Below are positions 53,369 to 62,848 of a stretch of DNA of 64,000 bases, in pieces. Source of the stretch: an uncultured Owenweeksia sp. (GTDB lineage: Bacteria; Bacteroidota; Bacteroidia; Flavobacteriales; Schleiferiaceae); assembly GCA_937146805.1 (NCBI GenBank), contig CAKZRR010000010.1:21988-85987 (forward strand). Reading direction: 5' to 3'. The position numbers and the translations under genes were made by a program. The notes under the pieces were generated by a model. It was not told where the DNA came from. It worked only from the letters and a program-made list of their open reading frames with translations, and ran no database searches. Every line of letters starts with the position of its first letter. Position 1 is the first letter of the stretch.

Positions 53369-54333
53369 TATTGCTTTATCAATTTTTGGCTAAACGTACC
53401 CTCTTCGCTACTAAGCATAACCATATATGCGCCTTTAGGAAGGTGGCCAATTTTGATGCTTGATTGACTTACCAAACCACTGGCCACTAATACGCCATCC
53501 ACTTGATAAATACTGTATGCGGCCTCTTGTAAAGGTGTCTCAATGCGAATGTAATCTTGCGCGGGATTAGGATAAATATTAAATGCTTGAAGACCTAATT
53601 GGGGAGTTAAACTCAACTTTTTGCCGTTAAAGTTGTCAATGGCAAAATAAGCGGGTGTATTTAATCCAAACGAACTGGTATCAGACGAAGTTAAGTTGAA
53701 GAAAAGACTATCAACGGCACCTAAAGATTTTAGGTTTACGTAAAGCCATTTGTCCAAAATAAAATCTTTGCTGTTATCGCTGCTGCGGAAGTCCGCTAAA
53801 TAGGTATCTACCTTTTTGGGGCTGGGATTTCCGTTTTTATAGCCCGAAATAGTTAGTAAAAAGTAATCAGGATCGTTACCACTCGGTCCGCCAAACTTTT
53901 TAGCAAAAGCATCACCATCCCGCATGCTTGCGTAGGCGTATTGCGAATTAGTAACATACACGCCATCTAAGGCATTTCCAGGGGCTCCATTTTTAAGAAC
54001 TATTTTACTTCCTTGGTGACCCACTGCGTAATTTTGAGATTGGTCAACACCTGATGCAGGGCGTGCGCCATACAAATTAGCCGCCCCAGTTGTGGTGCTG
54101 TCGGTGCTTGAGCTTATAGCCCACCCGGCCGACCAATATCCGCCCCATGCGGTATCGTAGTAGTTTTGAAAGTCAGCGTCTCCACTGCTAAACGTGTAGC
54201 CTAATGGGTTTGCAGATCCATTGATGAATGAGTTTACAGGCATAGCAATATTCTCAAAATCAGATATTTGAGCGATAGCTGTTTGGCTCAATAAAAATAC
54301 AGCCGCTAGGCCGCTTAGTAACTTTTTTGTCAT
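53368..54333 (-). CDS. T9SS-secreted DUF4465 protein of the B12 operon
   Basis: A 321-residue secreted protein with signal peptide MTKKLLSGLAAVFLLSQTAIA-Q. A DUF4465 domain covers about 22-235 (FENIAMPVNSFINGSANPLG, GYWSAGWAISSSTDSTT, DPDYFLLTISGYKNGNPSPK, LNTPAYFAIDNFNGKK). DUF4465 proteins recur in Bacteroidota B12 loci and are related to surface B12-binding proteins. Instead of a lipobox it carries a T9SS type A domain (FNIYPNPAQDYIRIETPLQE to KLIKQ). It overlaps the receptor gene by 4 bp. Confidence 0.82.
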   Translation of the reverse strand: MTKKLLSGLAAVFLLSQTAIAQISDFENIAMPVNSFINGSANPLGYTFSSGDADFQNYYDTAWGGYWSAGWAISSSTDSTTTGAANLYGARPASGVDQSQNYAVGHQGSKIVLKNGAPGNALDGVYVTNSQYAYASMRDGDAFAKKFGGPSGNDPDYFLLTISGYKNGNPSPKKVDTYLADFRSSDNSKDFILDKWLYVNLKSLGAVDSLFFNLTSSDTSSFGLNTPAYFAIDNFNGKKLSLTPQLGLQAFNIYPNPAQDYIRIETPLQEAAYSIYQVDGVLVASGLVSQSSIKIGHLPKGAYMVMLSSEEGTFSQKLIKQ

Positions 54334-56249
54334 GATGATAGGGATTTGTTTCTATAACTTAATTGAATGCTTATTTGAAAATTTTGCAAGGGCATGGGCC
54401 TGTTTTGTACTACTTGGTAGGTGTTGTTGTAAAGGTTTTGAATTCCTACTAAAAATTGCCCACTCACTTTTTTGAATTCTTTTTTCATACCAAATTGTAA
54501 GCTGGCTGTTTGGTAAGGTTTTAAATATTCGCTGTGATCTGAAAGGGTGTAAGTATAGCCAGTATAAGTGTGAAAATACTGTATAAAGTAGTTTTTATAG
54601 CTTAGCTGCAAGCTTGTATTTCCGCTGTAAAGCGGTACATAAATAAGCTGCTTATTTATAGTGTTGCTATTGCCTAGGGTGGCCTTGGTATTAAAAGTGT
54701 GTGTGTAGGCTGTGTGGCATTCAAAGGTCATATTCCAATGGTCCTTTTTTCTACTTAGCTTCCAGTCGGTTTCTAAGCCTTGGCTGGTTACTTCTAGTAA
54801 ATTTTGTGGTTTCCAATAGGGCTGTCCAGGCGTCCAAATAATCCAATTATCCATTTGGCGGTAATAGCCTTGTACTTGTATTTTGGCCTGCCAATATTTT
54901 TTAAAGTTCTTAGTCCAAGTTATCCCTAGTTCTGTTGCCCAACCTTTTTCAGACTCTAAGTCTGGGTTACCGCCTTCCAACCAATATAAATCGTTGAGGT
55001 TGGGACTTCGGTACACCGTGGAAAATTGCCCACTTAAAACCAGGTTTTTTGGCAGTTGGTAATGGCTGGTAAAGGCTATAGTAGCCGGTGCTGCTTTTTG
55101 ATCAATCCACTCCTGCCTTAGGTTTACATCTACCTTCCAATTTTTACTAAGGGCTTGGTGAAAGCCCATAATAGCGGCCAATCTATTTTGCTTTTTGGCG
55201 GATATAAAATCTTTAGATCGTACCTGGTGCTGGGTTAAATTTGTTCCTAAAAAGAGATTTTGCCGCTTGTTTAGTTTTTGCTTCCAAATGGCTTCATTCA
55301 CCCAATTATCTGCATAGGCATTACTATTTCCTAGTCCCTTGTTAAAGTATAAAAAATCGTCAGATAGCCACGCGCTTCGGTAATGTACAGTGTGTTTGTT
55401 TTTGGTAAAGAGGTAGTGTAAACTAAGGCGATGGTTTACATCTTTTTGCCAAGCGGTACTAACATCTTCTTGCAGTGTGGGGGGTAAATTTCTATCGGTA
55501 AACTGATGCCAATAGTGCAGCGCCAATTTATGGTTTGTGTTAAGGAGTAAATGCGTTTCGGCCAGCAAGCCATGGCTTTTTAACTGGCTGTGAATTTGCT
55601 TTTGACGTTGGCTAATTTGTTTAAACTCCTTGGCATAAGTAAAATCATTTTTGGCTTTCGCCTGATAAAATTTAAGGCTCGTGTACAACCTTTTTCCTCC
55701 AAAGCTACTTTTTAGCAGCTGTTTTTGTTGTCCAAAACTACCTATTGATGCGGCATAACCACTTTGCCAGCCAGTTTGTAAACGAGCCTTACTATTTAGC
55801 AATAAAGCACCACCCACGGCACCACTGCCCCAAAGAGCGGTGGATGCTCCATACTGTATGGTTACTTCATCTAGTAAGGCAGCGGGCAACAAGCTCAAGT
55901 CTATCATGCCGTTCATGCTGCTGCTCAGGTTAACACCATTCCAAATTACGGCTGTGTGCGATGAGCTTCCTCCCCTAAAGGCGGTAGAAGCTAGTTGACC
56001 TGGGCCATAGTTCTTGATGTAAACAGTGCTATTTTTTTCAAGTACCTGCGCCAAGTTTTGGGCTTGGCTGTTCGCCAATATCGAGCTATCTATACGGGTT
56101 ATTTTTTGCGGACTTTGCAGCTGATATAGATAAAAACCGTTTACCTCCACAGCTTGTAGTAAGGTAGTATCAGTAGTTTGGGCGTTACTAGCAAGAGTGC
56201 TAAGTACGCAAGCCAAAATTAAAAGTAAGGGTACGTTGTGTTTTACCAT
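54330..56249 (-). CDS. BtuB-like TonB-dependent receptor
   Basis: A 639-residue outer-membrane receptor. Signal peptide MVKHNVPLLLILACVLSTLA. The plug domain (about 45-150) has VLEKNSTVYIKNYGPGQLAS, FRGGSSSHTAVIWNGVNLSS and GASTALWGSGAVGGAL. The beta barrel follows, ending in the aromatic C-terminus SIQLSYRNKSLSS. No CarboxypepD_reg extension. Size and sequence are BtuB-like, and the cobalamin riboswitch lies 44 bp upstream of its ATG. First gene of a four-gene B12 operon. Substrate is inferred from the riboswitch. Confidence 0.88.
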   Translation of the reverse strand: MVKHNVPLLLILACVLSTLASNAQTTDTTLLQAVEVNGFYLYQLQSPQKITRIDSSILANSQAQNLAQVLEKNSTVYIKNYGPGQLASTAFRGGSSSHTAVIWNGVNLSSSMNGMIDLSLLPAALLDEVTIQYGASTALWGSGAVGGALLLNSKARLQTGWQSGYAASIGSFGQQKQLLKSSFGGKRLYTSLKFYQAKAKNDFTYAKEFKQISQRQKQIHSQLKSHGLLAETHLLLNTNHKLALHYWHQFTDRNLPPTLQEDVSTAWQKDVNHRLSLHYLFTKNKHTVHYRSAWLSDDFLYFNKGLGNSNAYADNWVNEAIWKQKLNKRQNLFLGTNLTQHQVRSKDFISAKKQNRLAAIMGFHQALSKNWKVDVNLRQEWIDQKAAPATIAFTSHYQLPKNLVLSGQFSTVYRSPNLNDLYWLEGGNPDLESEKGWATELGITWTKNFKKYWQAKIQVQGYYRQMDNWIIWTPGQPYWKPQNLLEVTSQGLETDWKLSRKKDHWNMTFECHTAYTHTFNTKATLGNSNTINKQLIYVPLYSGNTSLQLSYKNYFIQYFHTYTGYTYTLSDHSEYLKPYQTASLQFGMKKEFKKVSGQFLVGIQNLYNNTYQVVQNRPMPLQNFQISIQLSYRNKSLSS

Positions 56250-56292
56250 ATCCTAGGCGCTTTTATCCCGAAAGCGTTTTAGTTAGGCTATT

Positions 56293-56450
56293 GGCAGGTC
56301 TTCTGACTTACATCCTGCAATTTGGTCTTCCCATGTGGTGTTGGCCACACAGTGACGAGGATAAATTGCGCTTAGTGATGCTTACAGCAGCGGGAACTGT
56401 TTCGGAATCTCACCGAATTCCCTTTTAATCAATCACCTAAAAGGCGATTA
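56293..56450 (-). promoter_or_regulatory. Cobalamin riboswitch
   Basis: Read on the minus strand it contains AAGGGAATTCGGTG, the AATTCGG pairing with AGATTCCGAA, CAGTTCCCGCTGCTGTAAGC, a CACTG segment, TGGGAAGACC and the closing GTCAGAAGACCTGCC. These are the core elements of the AdoCbl/cobalamin class in the right order. It lies directly before the BtuB-like receptor and the three genes that follow on the same strand, and should switch the operon off when B12 is plentiful. Confidence 0.92.
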
Positions 56451-56510
56451 AACCAAAAGCAGCGCAAAAATAATGGAATAAAGAACAGGGCAAACTTTTT
56501 TAGGGTATTT

Positions 56511-57110
56511 CTAATAGAGCCTTTGTGTTTTAAATTTGAGCAAGGCATCTTGTATTATTGTTCGTTCCAAAACTCCATTTTTGTAATAGTACTCGTTTGT
56601 CCTGTTTTCGGTAGGATGTTTGGTTTCAAAACTGGTAACGTAGCATTTTGAGATGGGCTCCAGTAAACCTTCCGCTTCGGAGTATTTGTATGCGGCATTT
56701 TTAGGAGGGGTAAAATAGATAAGACAACCTGAGTAATAGATTTTTTGATGAAGCGTGCTTGTCTTTTCATCTTTTGTAATGCGATAATGCGAACCTGTCC
56801 AAAGGGTGTGAGTGGATTTATGAATTTTGCCATTTTTAATGACTTCTACCTTCGATTCTTGTAAAAAACCATCCTGGTAAATAGCCCATTGGCGGTATTC
56901 AATAGTGTAGCTCACCAGCATAGAGATGTGAACCTTGGACTCTATGTCAATTCTAATTTTTTCACGTATTTGTTGTTGATGAACTCGCTGGATTCCTACC
57001 TCAATACCACCCACCAAAATTTTATAGGAAGCCTTTTGTCCAAGTAGTAAATTGCATGAGAGGCCAAAAATAAAGAATGAGATAGCGAGAAGAGTAAACC
57101 GGCTATTCAT
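56511..57110 (-). CDS. DUF6134-family exported protein
   Basis: A 199-residue protein with signal peptide MNSRFTLLAISFFIFGLSCN (a Cys at 19 is followed by a non-canonical context, so SPI is more likely, cleaving near LLLG-Q). The mature domain has YKILVGGIEVGIQRV, RIDIESKVHISMLVSYTIEY, KNGKIHKSTHTLW and GCLIYFTPP, the order of DUF6134 proteins. Function unknown. A 28-codon membrane ORF lies just upstream. Confidence 0.72.
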   Translation of the reverse strand: MNSRFTLLAISFFIFGLSCNLLLGQKASYKILVGGIEVGIQRVHQQQIREKIRIDIESKVHISMLVSYTIEYRQWAIYQDGFLQESKVEVIKNGKIHKSTHTLWTGSHYRITKDEKTSTLHQKIYYSGCLIYFTPPKNAAYKYSEAEGLLEPISKCYVTSFETKHPTENRTNEYYYKNGVLERTIIQDALLKFKTQRLY

Positions 57111-57122
57111 GTGGCGAGGATC

Positions 57123-57209
57123 TTAAATAAAAATATAAATTATAAGAAAGAAAATGAGTGAGATTACCAGCACTACTAAATTCTTTGTCCATTTTATATT
57201 GGAAAACAT
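57123..57209 (-). CDS. Possible 28-residue single-helix membrane peptide
   Basis: An ATG at 57209 opens a frame to TAA at 57123: MFSNIKWTKN then LVVLVISLIFFLIIYIFI. It has a short basic N-terminus and one strong hydrophobic helix. It ends 12 bp before the DUF6134 start on the same strand. Plausible as a small membrane protein, but AT-rich sequence gives such frames by chance. Confidence 0.35.
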   Translation of the reverse strand: MFSNIKWTKNLVVLVISLIFFLIIYIFI

Positions 57210-57276
57210 ACCGCGACTTTTTAGAGTTTCAAATTTCAAAATTACATTTATTTTTCGGCTAATTGGTTTAAATAAA

Positions 57277-57311
57277 AAACCTCAATAGGTAGTATTCTCC
57301 TATTGAGGTTT
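57277..57311 (-). terminator. Rho-independent terminator of the downstream leftward gene
   Basis: AAACCTCAATAGG (57277-57289) pairs perfectly with CCTATTGAGGTTT (57299-57311), 9-base loop. On the minus strand a T-rich run (GTTTTTTATT) follows the stem, so it ends the gene at 57350-57808. Confidence 0.85.
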
Positions 57312-57349
57312 GCTTGATTTGGGGGTTTATCTTCTAGTAGAGGTATTGG

Positions 57350-57808
57350 CTATTTAAGGGTCATTTCTCGACCCATTTTGCTGCCTAAAATTTGACGCAT
57401 CTCAAACCTACTAGCGACAGCTTTTTTTCGCTCATCTGCATTTTTGTCATTTTTCATCATTTCCGCCATCATAGCTTCAAACTTATCCTCAACATTATCT
57501 AGCGCTGCAAAATTGGTATAGGCCGTCATCAACAATACGTCCCAATCATCCTCATTTCCGGGCATCGAACCAATAATTTTATAATCTTCAATAATGCCTT
57601 TTTCTTTGGCCATTTTTAAAATAGACACATAATTTGCGGCTAAATAGTCCCTGTAGCCATCGCCATGGCCATCTACGGTTCGTATAAATTCTAAATGCCA
57701 AACTAGGCCATCTTCAAATTTAGGAGCATCATCTTGGGCATAGCTTACACTAAATAGTAAGCAAAAAACTAAGGTTAAAAAGGAGGTTTTGTGTACTAAG
57801 CTTTTCAT
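57350..57808 (-). CDS. Small exported hypothetical protein
   Basis: A 152-residue protein. The ATG at 57808 gives the signal peptide MKSLVHKTSFLTLVFCLLFS, cleaved near SYA-Q. The mature part is acidic and helical (WHLEFIRTVDGHGDGYRDYL; EDYKIIGSMPGNEDDWDVLL), with AYTNFAALDNVEDKFEAMMA. The spacing recalls small dimeric alpha-beta barrel (EthD/ABM-like) domains, but this is weak. Monocistronic with its own terminator. Confidence 0.65.
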   Translation of the reverse strand: MKSLVHKTSFLTLVFCLLFSVSYAQDDAPKFEDGLVWHLEFIRTVDGHGDGYRDYLAANYVSILKMAKEKGIIEDYKIIGSMPGNEDDWDVLLMTAYTNFAALDNVEDKFEAMMAEMMKNDKNADERKKAVASRFEMRQILGSKMGREMTLK

Positions 57809-58062
57809 AATTTGATATAGTTTAATGGTTATTAAAACGAGTGTTTTCAATTAATCCAATAACTTAACCACAACAAAATGCGGGTACTTCAAATTATATA
57901 GGGAAGGCGGGGAGCCCAATCAAGCTTGTCCAAATGTAGTATTTTAATTTGAATGGATAAGGCTTGGCCGGTTATCCAAAGTTTTCAACAAGGAGCTGCC
58001 AGCCTCAATCATTTCTCTAAATTTAGGCTTTCTTCAGAACCTTTATAACTCCCTGGTTTTTA

Positions 58063-61000
58063 ATGTTTTTAATTTTTGATACCGAAACAACGGGGCTTCC
58101 CCAGCGCTATGATGCACCACTAACCGATTTTGATAATTGGCCCCGTATGGTGCAAATTGCTTGGCAGCTGCACGATGCTGATGGCACCTTGATAGATGTG
58201 AAGGATTTTGTGGTGCGCCCAGACGGCTTTGATATACCTTACAATGCGGCCAAGGTGCACGGAATTACCACAGAGGTAGCTCAAAAATACGGTGTGCATC
58301 TGCAAGAAGCCGTAGATGCCTTTGCTGTAGCTGTGGCCAAAGCCAAGTTTGTGGTGGGGCATAATATTCAGTTTGATAACAATATTATGGGCGCAGAGTT
58401 TTTGCGCTTAGGCATGGAAAACCTTTTAGAGGGAAGTGCCACCATAGATACCAGTAACGAAACCACCGAACTTTGTAAACTACCAGGAGGCCGTGGAGGA
58501 GGCTTTAAGTATCCAAAGTTAGAAGAGCTTTACCAGCATTTGTTTAATGAAGGTTTTGCCGAGGCACACAATGCAGCAGCAGATGTAGAGGCTACCACCC
58601 GTGCTTTTTTAGAACTAATTAGGATTAACTTTTTTGGCAATAAGCGGCTTGGGTTTAACCCTGAAATGCGTTCGGAGTTTTTAGATAAAAACCCAAGCAC
58701 CGTGCAGCGCATTGGGCTTAAGGTGCAATCTTTTAAAGAGTTAGCCGATAAGTTAGCCAAAGAGTCATCAGCCGAAAGGCAAATAAACAGCGGAGAAACT
58801 ACAATCGCTACGAGTGACTTTGTACACCTACATGTACACAGCCAGTTTTCAATATTACAGGCTACTTGCGATATACCAGGCTTGGTGGCTAAGACTAAAG
58901 AAATGGGTATGAAAGCCGTTGCCATTACGGATCACGCCAATTTGTATGGTGCCTTTCATTTTGTAAAGGCAGCTTTAGATAACGATATTAAGCCCATTGT
59001 GGGTTGTGAGTTTTATGTGTGTCGTGATCATCTCGATAAATCGCAAAAAGACAATGGAAACCAGCAGGTTTTTTTAGCGAAAAATAAAAATGGTTACCAC
59101 AATTTAGCCAAGCTCAGCTCTCATGGTTTTGTAAATGGTTTTTACTATGTGCCGCGTATCGATAAAGAGTTATTGTTACAGCATAAAGAAGATTTGATTG
59201 CGACTACGGGAAATAAGTATGGCGAAATTCCACGGCTTATTTTAAATGTAGGCGAAAAACAGGCCGAAGAAGCTTTTGTATGGTATCACGAAAATTTTGG
59301 TGAAGATTTTTACGTAGAACTTATTCGTCATGGTTTGGATGAGGATAGGGTAGTAAACGAAACCTTATTGCGATTTGCGCAAAAGTACGGTGTAAAGTAC
59401 TTTGCCTCTAATGATGCTTATTACCTTGGTAAAGAGGATAGTAATGCACATGATATTTTACTTTGTGTTAAAGAAGGGGAATATCAAAGCACACCAATTG
59501 GTCGTGGTCGTGGTTATCGCTATGGTTTTCCAAATGATGAATTTTACCTAAAAAGCGGTGACGAAATGCGCCAGCTTTTTAATGATTTGCCGGAGGCTTT
59601 AAGCACTACTATTGAAATAGCCGATAAAATTGAGTCGTATTCGCTTTCGCGGGATGTATTGTTGCCCGAGTTTGATATACCGGAACAATTTAGAGATGCC
59701 GAGGATAAAGAAGATGGCGGTAAGCGTGGTGAGAACCAATATTTGAAACACCTTACTTATGAAGGTGCCAAAAAGCGTTATGGTGAAATTACCGATGATG
59801 TTAAAGAACGTTTAGATTTTGAGCTCGCTACCATTGAAAATACAGGCTACCCAGGTTACTTTTTGATTGTACAAGATTTTACTTCTCAGGCACGATTGAT
59901 GGGTGTAAGCGTGGGCCCCGGAAGAGGTTCGGCAGCCGGTAGTGCGGTGGCTTATTGTATAGGTATTACTAATGTAGATCCTATTAAATATGACCTGCTT
60001 TTTGAGCGTTTCTTAAATCCAGATAGGGTATCGCTGCCAGATATTGATATTGATTTTGATGATGAAGGTAGGGGACGTATAATTGATTGGGTAGTAAATA
60101 AATACGGCAAAAATCAAGTAGCTCAAATTATTACCTATGGTACCATGGCGGCAAAGTCGGCTATTAGAGATACCGCTCGTGTATTGCAGTTGCCTTTGGG
60201 CGATGCCGATAGGGTGGCTAAGCTGGTACCTGATATTAAATTGGGGAAACTTTTTGGCCTTTCGGATAAGGAGTTAGGTGCAAAGCTTAATGGCGATGAT
60301 TACCAGAATGGTAAAAAGTTAAAAGAGCTGGCCGAACAGGATAATCTGGAAGGTGAAACGATTAGCCAAGCACGTATTTTAGAGGGCTCGGTGCGTAACA
60401 CTGGTATACATGCTTGTGGTGTAATTATAACGCCCGATGATATTACCAAGTTTATTCCGGTAGGTACGGCCAAAGATTCTGATTTACTGGCCACGCAGTT
60501 TGATAACTCGGTGGTAGAATCAGCAGGCATGCTAAAAATGGACTTTTTGGGATTAAAAACCCTTACGGTTATTAAGGATGCCATTGCCATTGTAAAGGAT
60601 AGGCATGACGTGGATATTGACCCAGATGATATTCCGCTTGACGATAAAAAAACATTTGAGCTTTACCAGCGTGGCGCTACCAACGGTACTTTTCAGTTTG
60701 AAAGCCCTGGTATGCAAAAGCATTTAAAGGCTTTAAAGCCTGATAAATTTGCCGATTTGATTGCGATGAACGCCTTGTACCGTCCGGGTCCCATTGAGTA
60801 TATTCCTAACTTTATTAAGCGTAAGCATGGTGAGGAGCCAATTACTTACGACTTGGATGATATGGAAGAATACCTAGCGGAAACCTATGGTATTACAGTA
60901 TATCAGGAGCAAGTGATGCTGCTTTCGCAGAAGTTGGCGGGCTTTACTAAAGGTGAGGCAGATGTGCTGCGTAAAGCTATGGGTAAAAAGCAAAAGGCAG

Positions 61001-62358
61001 TGCTTGATAAAATGAAGCCCAAATTTTTGGAGCAGGGTGCTGAGCGTAGTCATGATACCGAGCAACTGGAAAAAATTTGGAAAGACTGGGAGGCATTTGC
61101 GGCTTACGCTTTTAATAAATCGCATTCCACGTGTTATTCGGTAGTGGCTTTTCATACGGGCTACCTTAAGGCAAATTATCCCGAAGAGTTTATGGCATCG
61201 GTGCTTACCAATAATATGAACGATATAAAGAAGGTTACCTTTTTTATGGAGGAATGCCGAGCTATGGGGATTCCGGTGTTGGGACCTGATGTAAATGAAT
61301 CGCAACTAAAATTTACAGTAAATACCCAAGGCGAAATTAGGTTTGGTTTGGGCGGAATGAAAGGGGTAGGTGAGGCCGCAGTACGCGCTATTGTGGAAGA
61401 AAGAAAAAGTGGTGCTTATACCAGCTTTTTTGATTTGTTGAAGCGCGTTGATTTACGTTCGGTAAATAAAAAGACCTTGGAAAACTTGGCCTTAGGCGGT
61501 GCTTTTGATGATTTTGAGAACAGCAATCGGGCGGTGTATTTTTCTTCGATAGGTGATGAAAAAACTTTTTTAGAGCGTGCCATACGTTATGCTCAAGCGT
61601 ATAAGGCACAAGAAGAATCCGCACAGGTTTCGTTGTTTGGCGAAAGCTCGGAGGTGAGTTTGCCCGAACCCGAGATGCCCTTTACAGAGGAGTGGCCACG
61701 CTTATTGTTGCTTAATAAAGAAAAAGAGGTAAACGGTATTTATATAAGCAGTCACCCCTTGGATGATTTTAAATACGAGATGCAATACATCTGTAAAAAT
61801 AAGATGGAAGACTTGGAGCATTTGCTGCAACGCTCAGGCGAGTTTTCGGTGGGAGGCATTATTGTAAGCACGGTACATGCTACTACTAAAACAGGTAAGC
61901 CATTTGGTAAATTTATGTTGGAAGACTATTCGGGTAATTATGAGTTTGCTCTTTTTGGTGAGGACTATTTAAAGTTTAAGCCCTACTTGGAAACCAATAT
62001 TATGGTAGTGGTGCGTGGTGCTGTAAATAGATATACCCCGCGCTGGGAAGGTGCCAGCGAGCGAGTAGAGCTTAAAATAAGACAAATGGTTTTGATGCAG
62101 GATATTTTGGAGCAAGAAGCTAAATCTATTTTGCTAAAGCTGAATGTTGCCGATGTGCTAGACGAAAATATTGGCGCCTTGCAAAGTGTTTTTGAATCCA
62201 ACGAAGGTGTAAAGCCGGTGGAAATTAGGGTTTTCGAAAAGTCAAAATCCCCGGTTGAGGTTAGTCTTTCTAAGAAAGCGGGGGGAGTGGTTATTTCTAA
62301 GAAATTTTTGGATGAGATTAGTGAGTTAAGTTTTACCTCGTTTTCCATTAATACTTAA
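58063..62358 (+). CDS. dnaE: DNA polymerase III alpha subunit with N-terminal DnaQ-like exonuclease
   Basis: A 1431-residue replicative polymerase. Residues about 1-195 form a DEDD exonuclease (FDTETTGL, GHNIQFDNNIMGAEFL, AHNAAADVEAT), then a PHP domain from about 252 (VHLHVHSQFS; AITDHANLYG), the catalytic palm with PDIDIDFDDEGR near 659 and further polymerase motifs (GPGRGSAAGSAVAYC, YQEQVM), the HhH region and an OB fold at about 1260-1350 (FSVGGIIVSTVHATTKTGKP). The exonuclease fusion is usual in Bacteroidota. It precedes trxA by 82 bp. Confidence 0.96.
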   Translation: MFLIFDTETTGLPQRYDAPLTDFDNWPRMVQIAWQLHDADGTLIDVKDFVVRPDGFDIPYNAAKVHGITTEVAQKYGVHLQEAVDAFAVAVAKAKFVVGHNIQFDNNIMGAEFLRLGMENLLEGSATIDTSNETTELCKLPGGRGGGFKYPKLEELYQHLFNEGFAEAHNAAADVEATTRAFLELIRINFFGNKRLGFNPEMRSEFLDKNPSTVQRIGLKVQSFKELADKLAKESSAERQINSGETTIATSDFVHLHVHSQFSILQATCDIPGLVAKTKEMGMKAVAITDHANLYGAFHFVKAALDNDIKPIVGCEFYVCRDHLDKSQKDNGNQQVFLAKNKNGYHNLAKLSSHGFVNGFYYVPRIDKELLLQHKEDLIATTGNKYGEIPRLILNVGEKQAEEAFVWYHENFGEDFYVELIRHGLDEDRVVNETLLRFAQKYGVKYFASNDAYYLGKEDSNAHDILLCVKEGEYQSTPIGRGRGYRYGFPNDEFYLKSGDEMRQLFNDLPEALSTTIEIADKIESYSLSRDVLLPEFDIPEQFRDAEDKEDGGKRGENQYLKHLTYEGAKKRYGEITDDVKERLDFELATIENTGYPGYFLIVQDFTSQARLMGVSVGPGRGSAAGSAVAYCIGITNVDPIKYDLLFERFLNPDRVSLPDIDIDFDDEGRGRIIDWVVNKYGKNQVAQIITYGTMAAKSAIRDTARVLQLPLGDADRVAKLVPDIKLGKLFGLSDKELGAKLNGDDYQNGKKLKELAEQDNLEGETISQARILEGSVRNTGIHACGVIITPDDITKFIPVGTAKDSDLLATQFDNSVVESAGMLKMDFLGLKTLTVIKDAIAIVKDRHDVDIDPDDIPLDDKKTFELYQRGATNGTFQFESPGMQKHLKALKPDKFADLIAMNALYRPGPIEYIPNFIKRKHGEEPITYDLDDMEEYLAETYGITVYQEQVMLLSQKLAGFTKGEADVLRKAMGKKQKAVLDKMKPKFLEQGAERSHDTEQLEKIWKDWEAFAAYAFNKSHSTCYSVVAFHTGYLKANYPEEFMASVLTNNMNDIKKVTFFMEECRAMGIPVLGPDVNESQLKFTVNTQGEIRFGLGGMKGVGEAAVRAIVEERKSGAYTSFFDLLKRVDLRSVNKKTLENLALGGAFDDFENSNRAVYFSSIGDEKTFLERAIRYAQAYKAQEESAQVSLFGESSEVSLPEPEMPFTEEWPRLLLLNKEKEVNGIYISSHPLDDFKYEMQYICKNKMEDLEHLLQRSGEFSVGGIIVSTVHATTKTGKPFGKFMLEDYSGNYEFALFGEDYLKFKPYLETNIMVVVRGAVNRYTPRWEGASERVELKIRQMVLMQDILEQEAKSILLKLNVADVLDENIGALQSVFESNEGVKPVEIRVFEKSKSPVEVSLSKKAGGVVISKKFLDEISELSFTSFSINT

Positions 62359-62401
62359 ATAGAGGTCGTTTATATGACGGCTTTTACCCCAAAAAATGTG
62401 C

Positions 62402-62409
62402 TACTTTTG
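62402..62409 (+). promoter_or_regulatory. Probable -7 promoter element of trxA
   Basis: TACTTTTG matches the Bacteroidota -7 consensus TAnnTTTG, 32 bp before the trxA ATG. A clear -33 TTTG at the right spacing is not visible. Confidence 0.45.
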
Positions 62410-62440
62410 CTAAAAGAAATTAATTAAAAATAACAAAGTA

Positions 62441-62761
62441 ATGGCTTTAGAAATTACAGATGCAAACTTTGAAGAGTTAGTATTAAACACTGATAAACCA
62501 GTATTGGTTGACTTTTGGGCTGAATGGTGTGGTCCATGTAGAATGGTTGGTCCTATTGTAGAGGAATTGGCCGGAGATTATGAAGGTAAAGCTGTAGTAG
62601 GAAAAGTAAATGTTGATGTAAATCAAGGAATTGCTGGTAAATACGGCATTAGAAACATACCTACTCTATTGGTTTTTAAAAATGGAGAAATTGTAGATAA
62701 GCAAGTAGGTGTAGCGGCTAAAAATGTATTAGCTGGAAAGCTTGACGCACAATTAGGCTAA
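62441..62761 (+). CDS. trxA: Thioredoxin
   Basis: A 106-residue cytosolic thioredoxin with the active site WAEWCGPCRM (C30, C33), the cis-Pro segment NIPTLLVFKNGE and the usual length. It keeps protein thiols reduced with thioredoxin reductase. It is monocistronic: its own promoter element lies upstream and a strong terminator follows 20 bp after the stop. Confidence 0.95.
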   Translation: MALEITDANFEELVLNTDKPVLVDFWAEWCGPCRMVGPIVEELAGDYEGKAVVGKVNVDVNQGIAGKYGIRNIPTLLVFKNGEIVDKQVGVAAKNVLAGKLDAQLG

Positions 62762-62780
62762 GCGCTTTGCAACAAATTAA

Positions 62781-62815
62781 AAATCCTCTGGTTATACAAT
62801 CAGAGGATTTTTTTT
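62781..62815 (+). terminator. Rho-independent terminator of trxA
   Basis: AAATCCTCTG pairs with CAGAGGATTT across a 10-base loop, followed by a T8 run. It ends directly before the next gene's frame opens. Confidence 0.9.
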
Positions 62816-62848
62816 GTGCAATTTAGTCCTCTCAATGAAAATAAAACT

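Noticed and set aside
62816..62848. GTG start for the DUF58 gene
   Set aside because: It lies at the end of the trxA terminator; the ATG at 62849 is cleaner.
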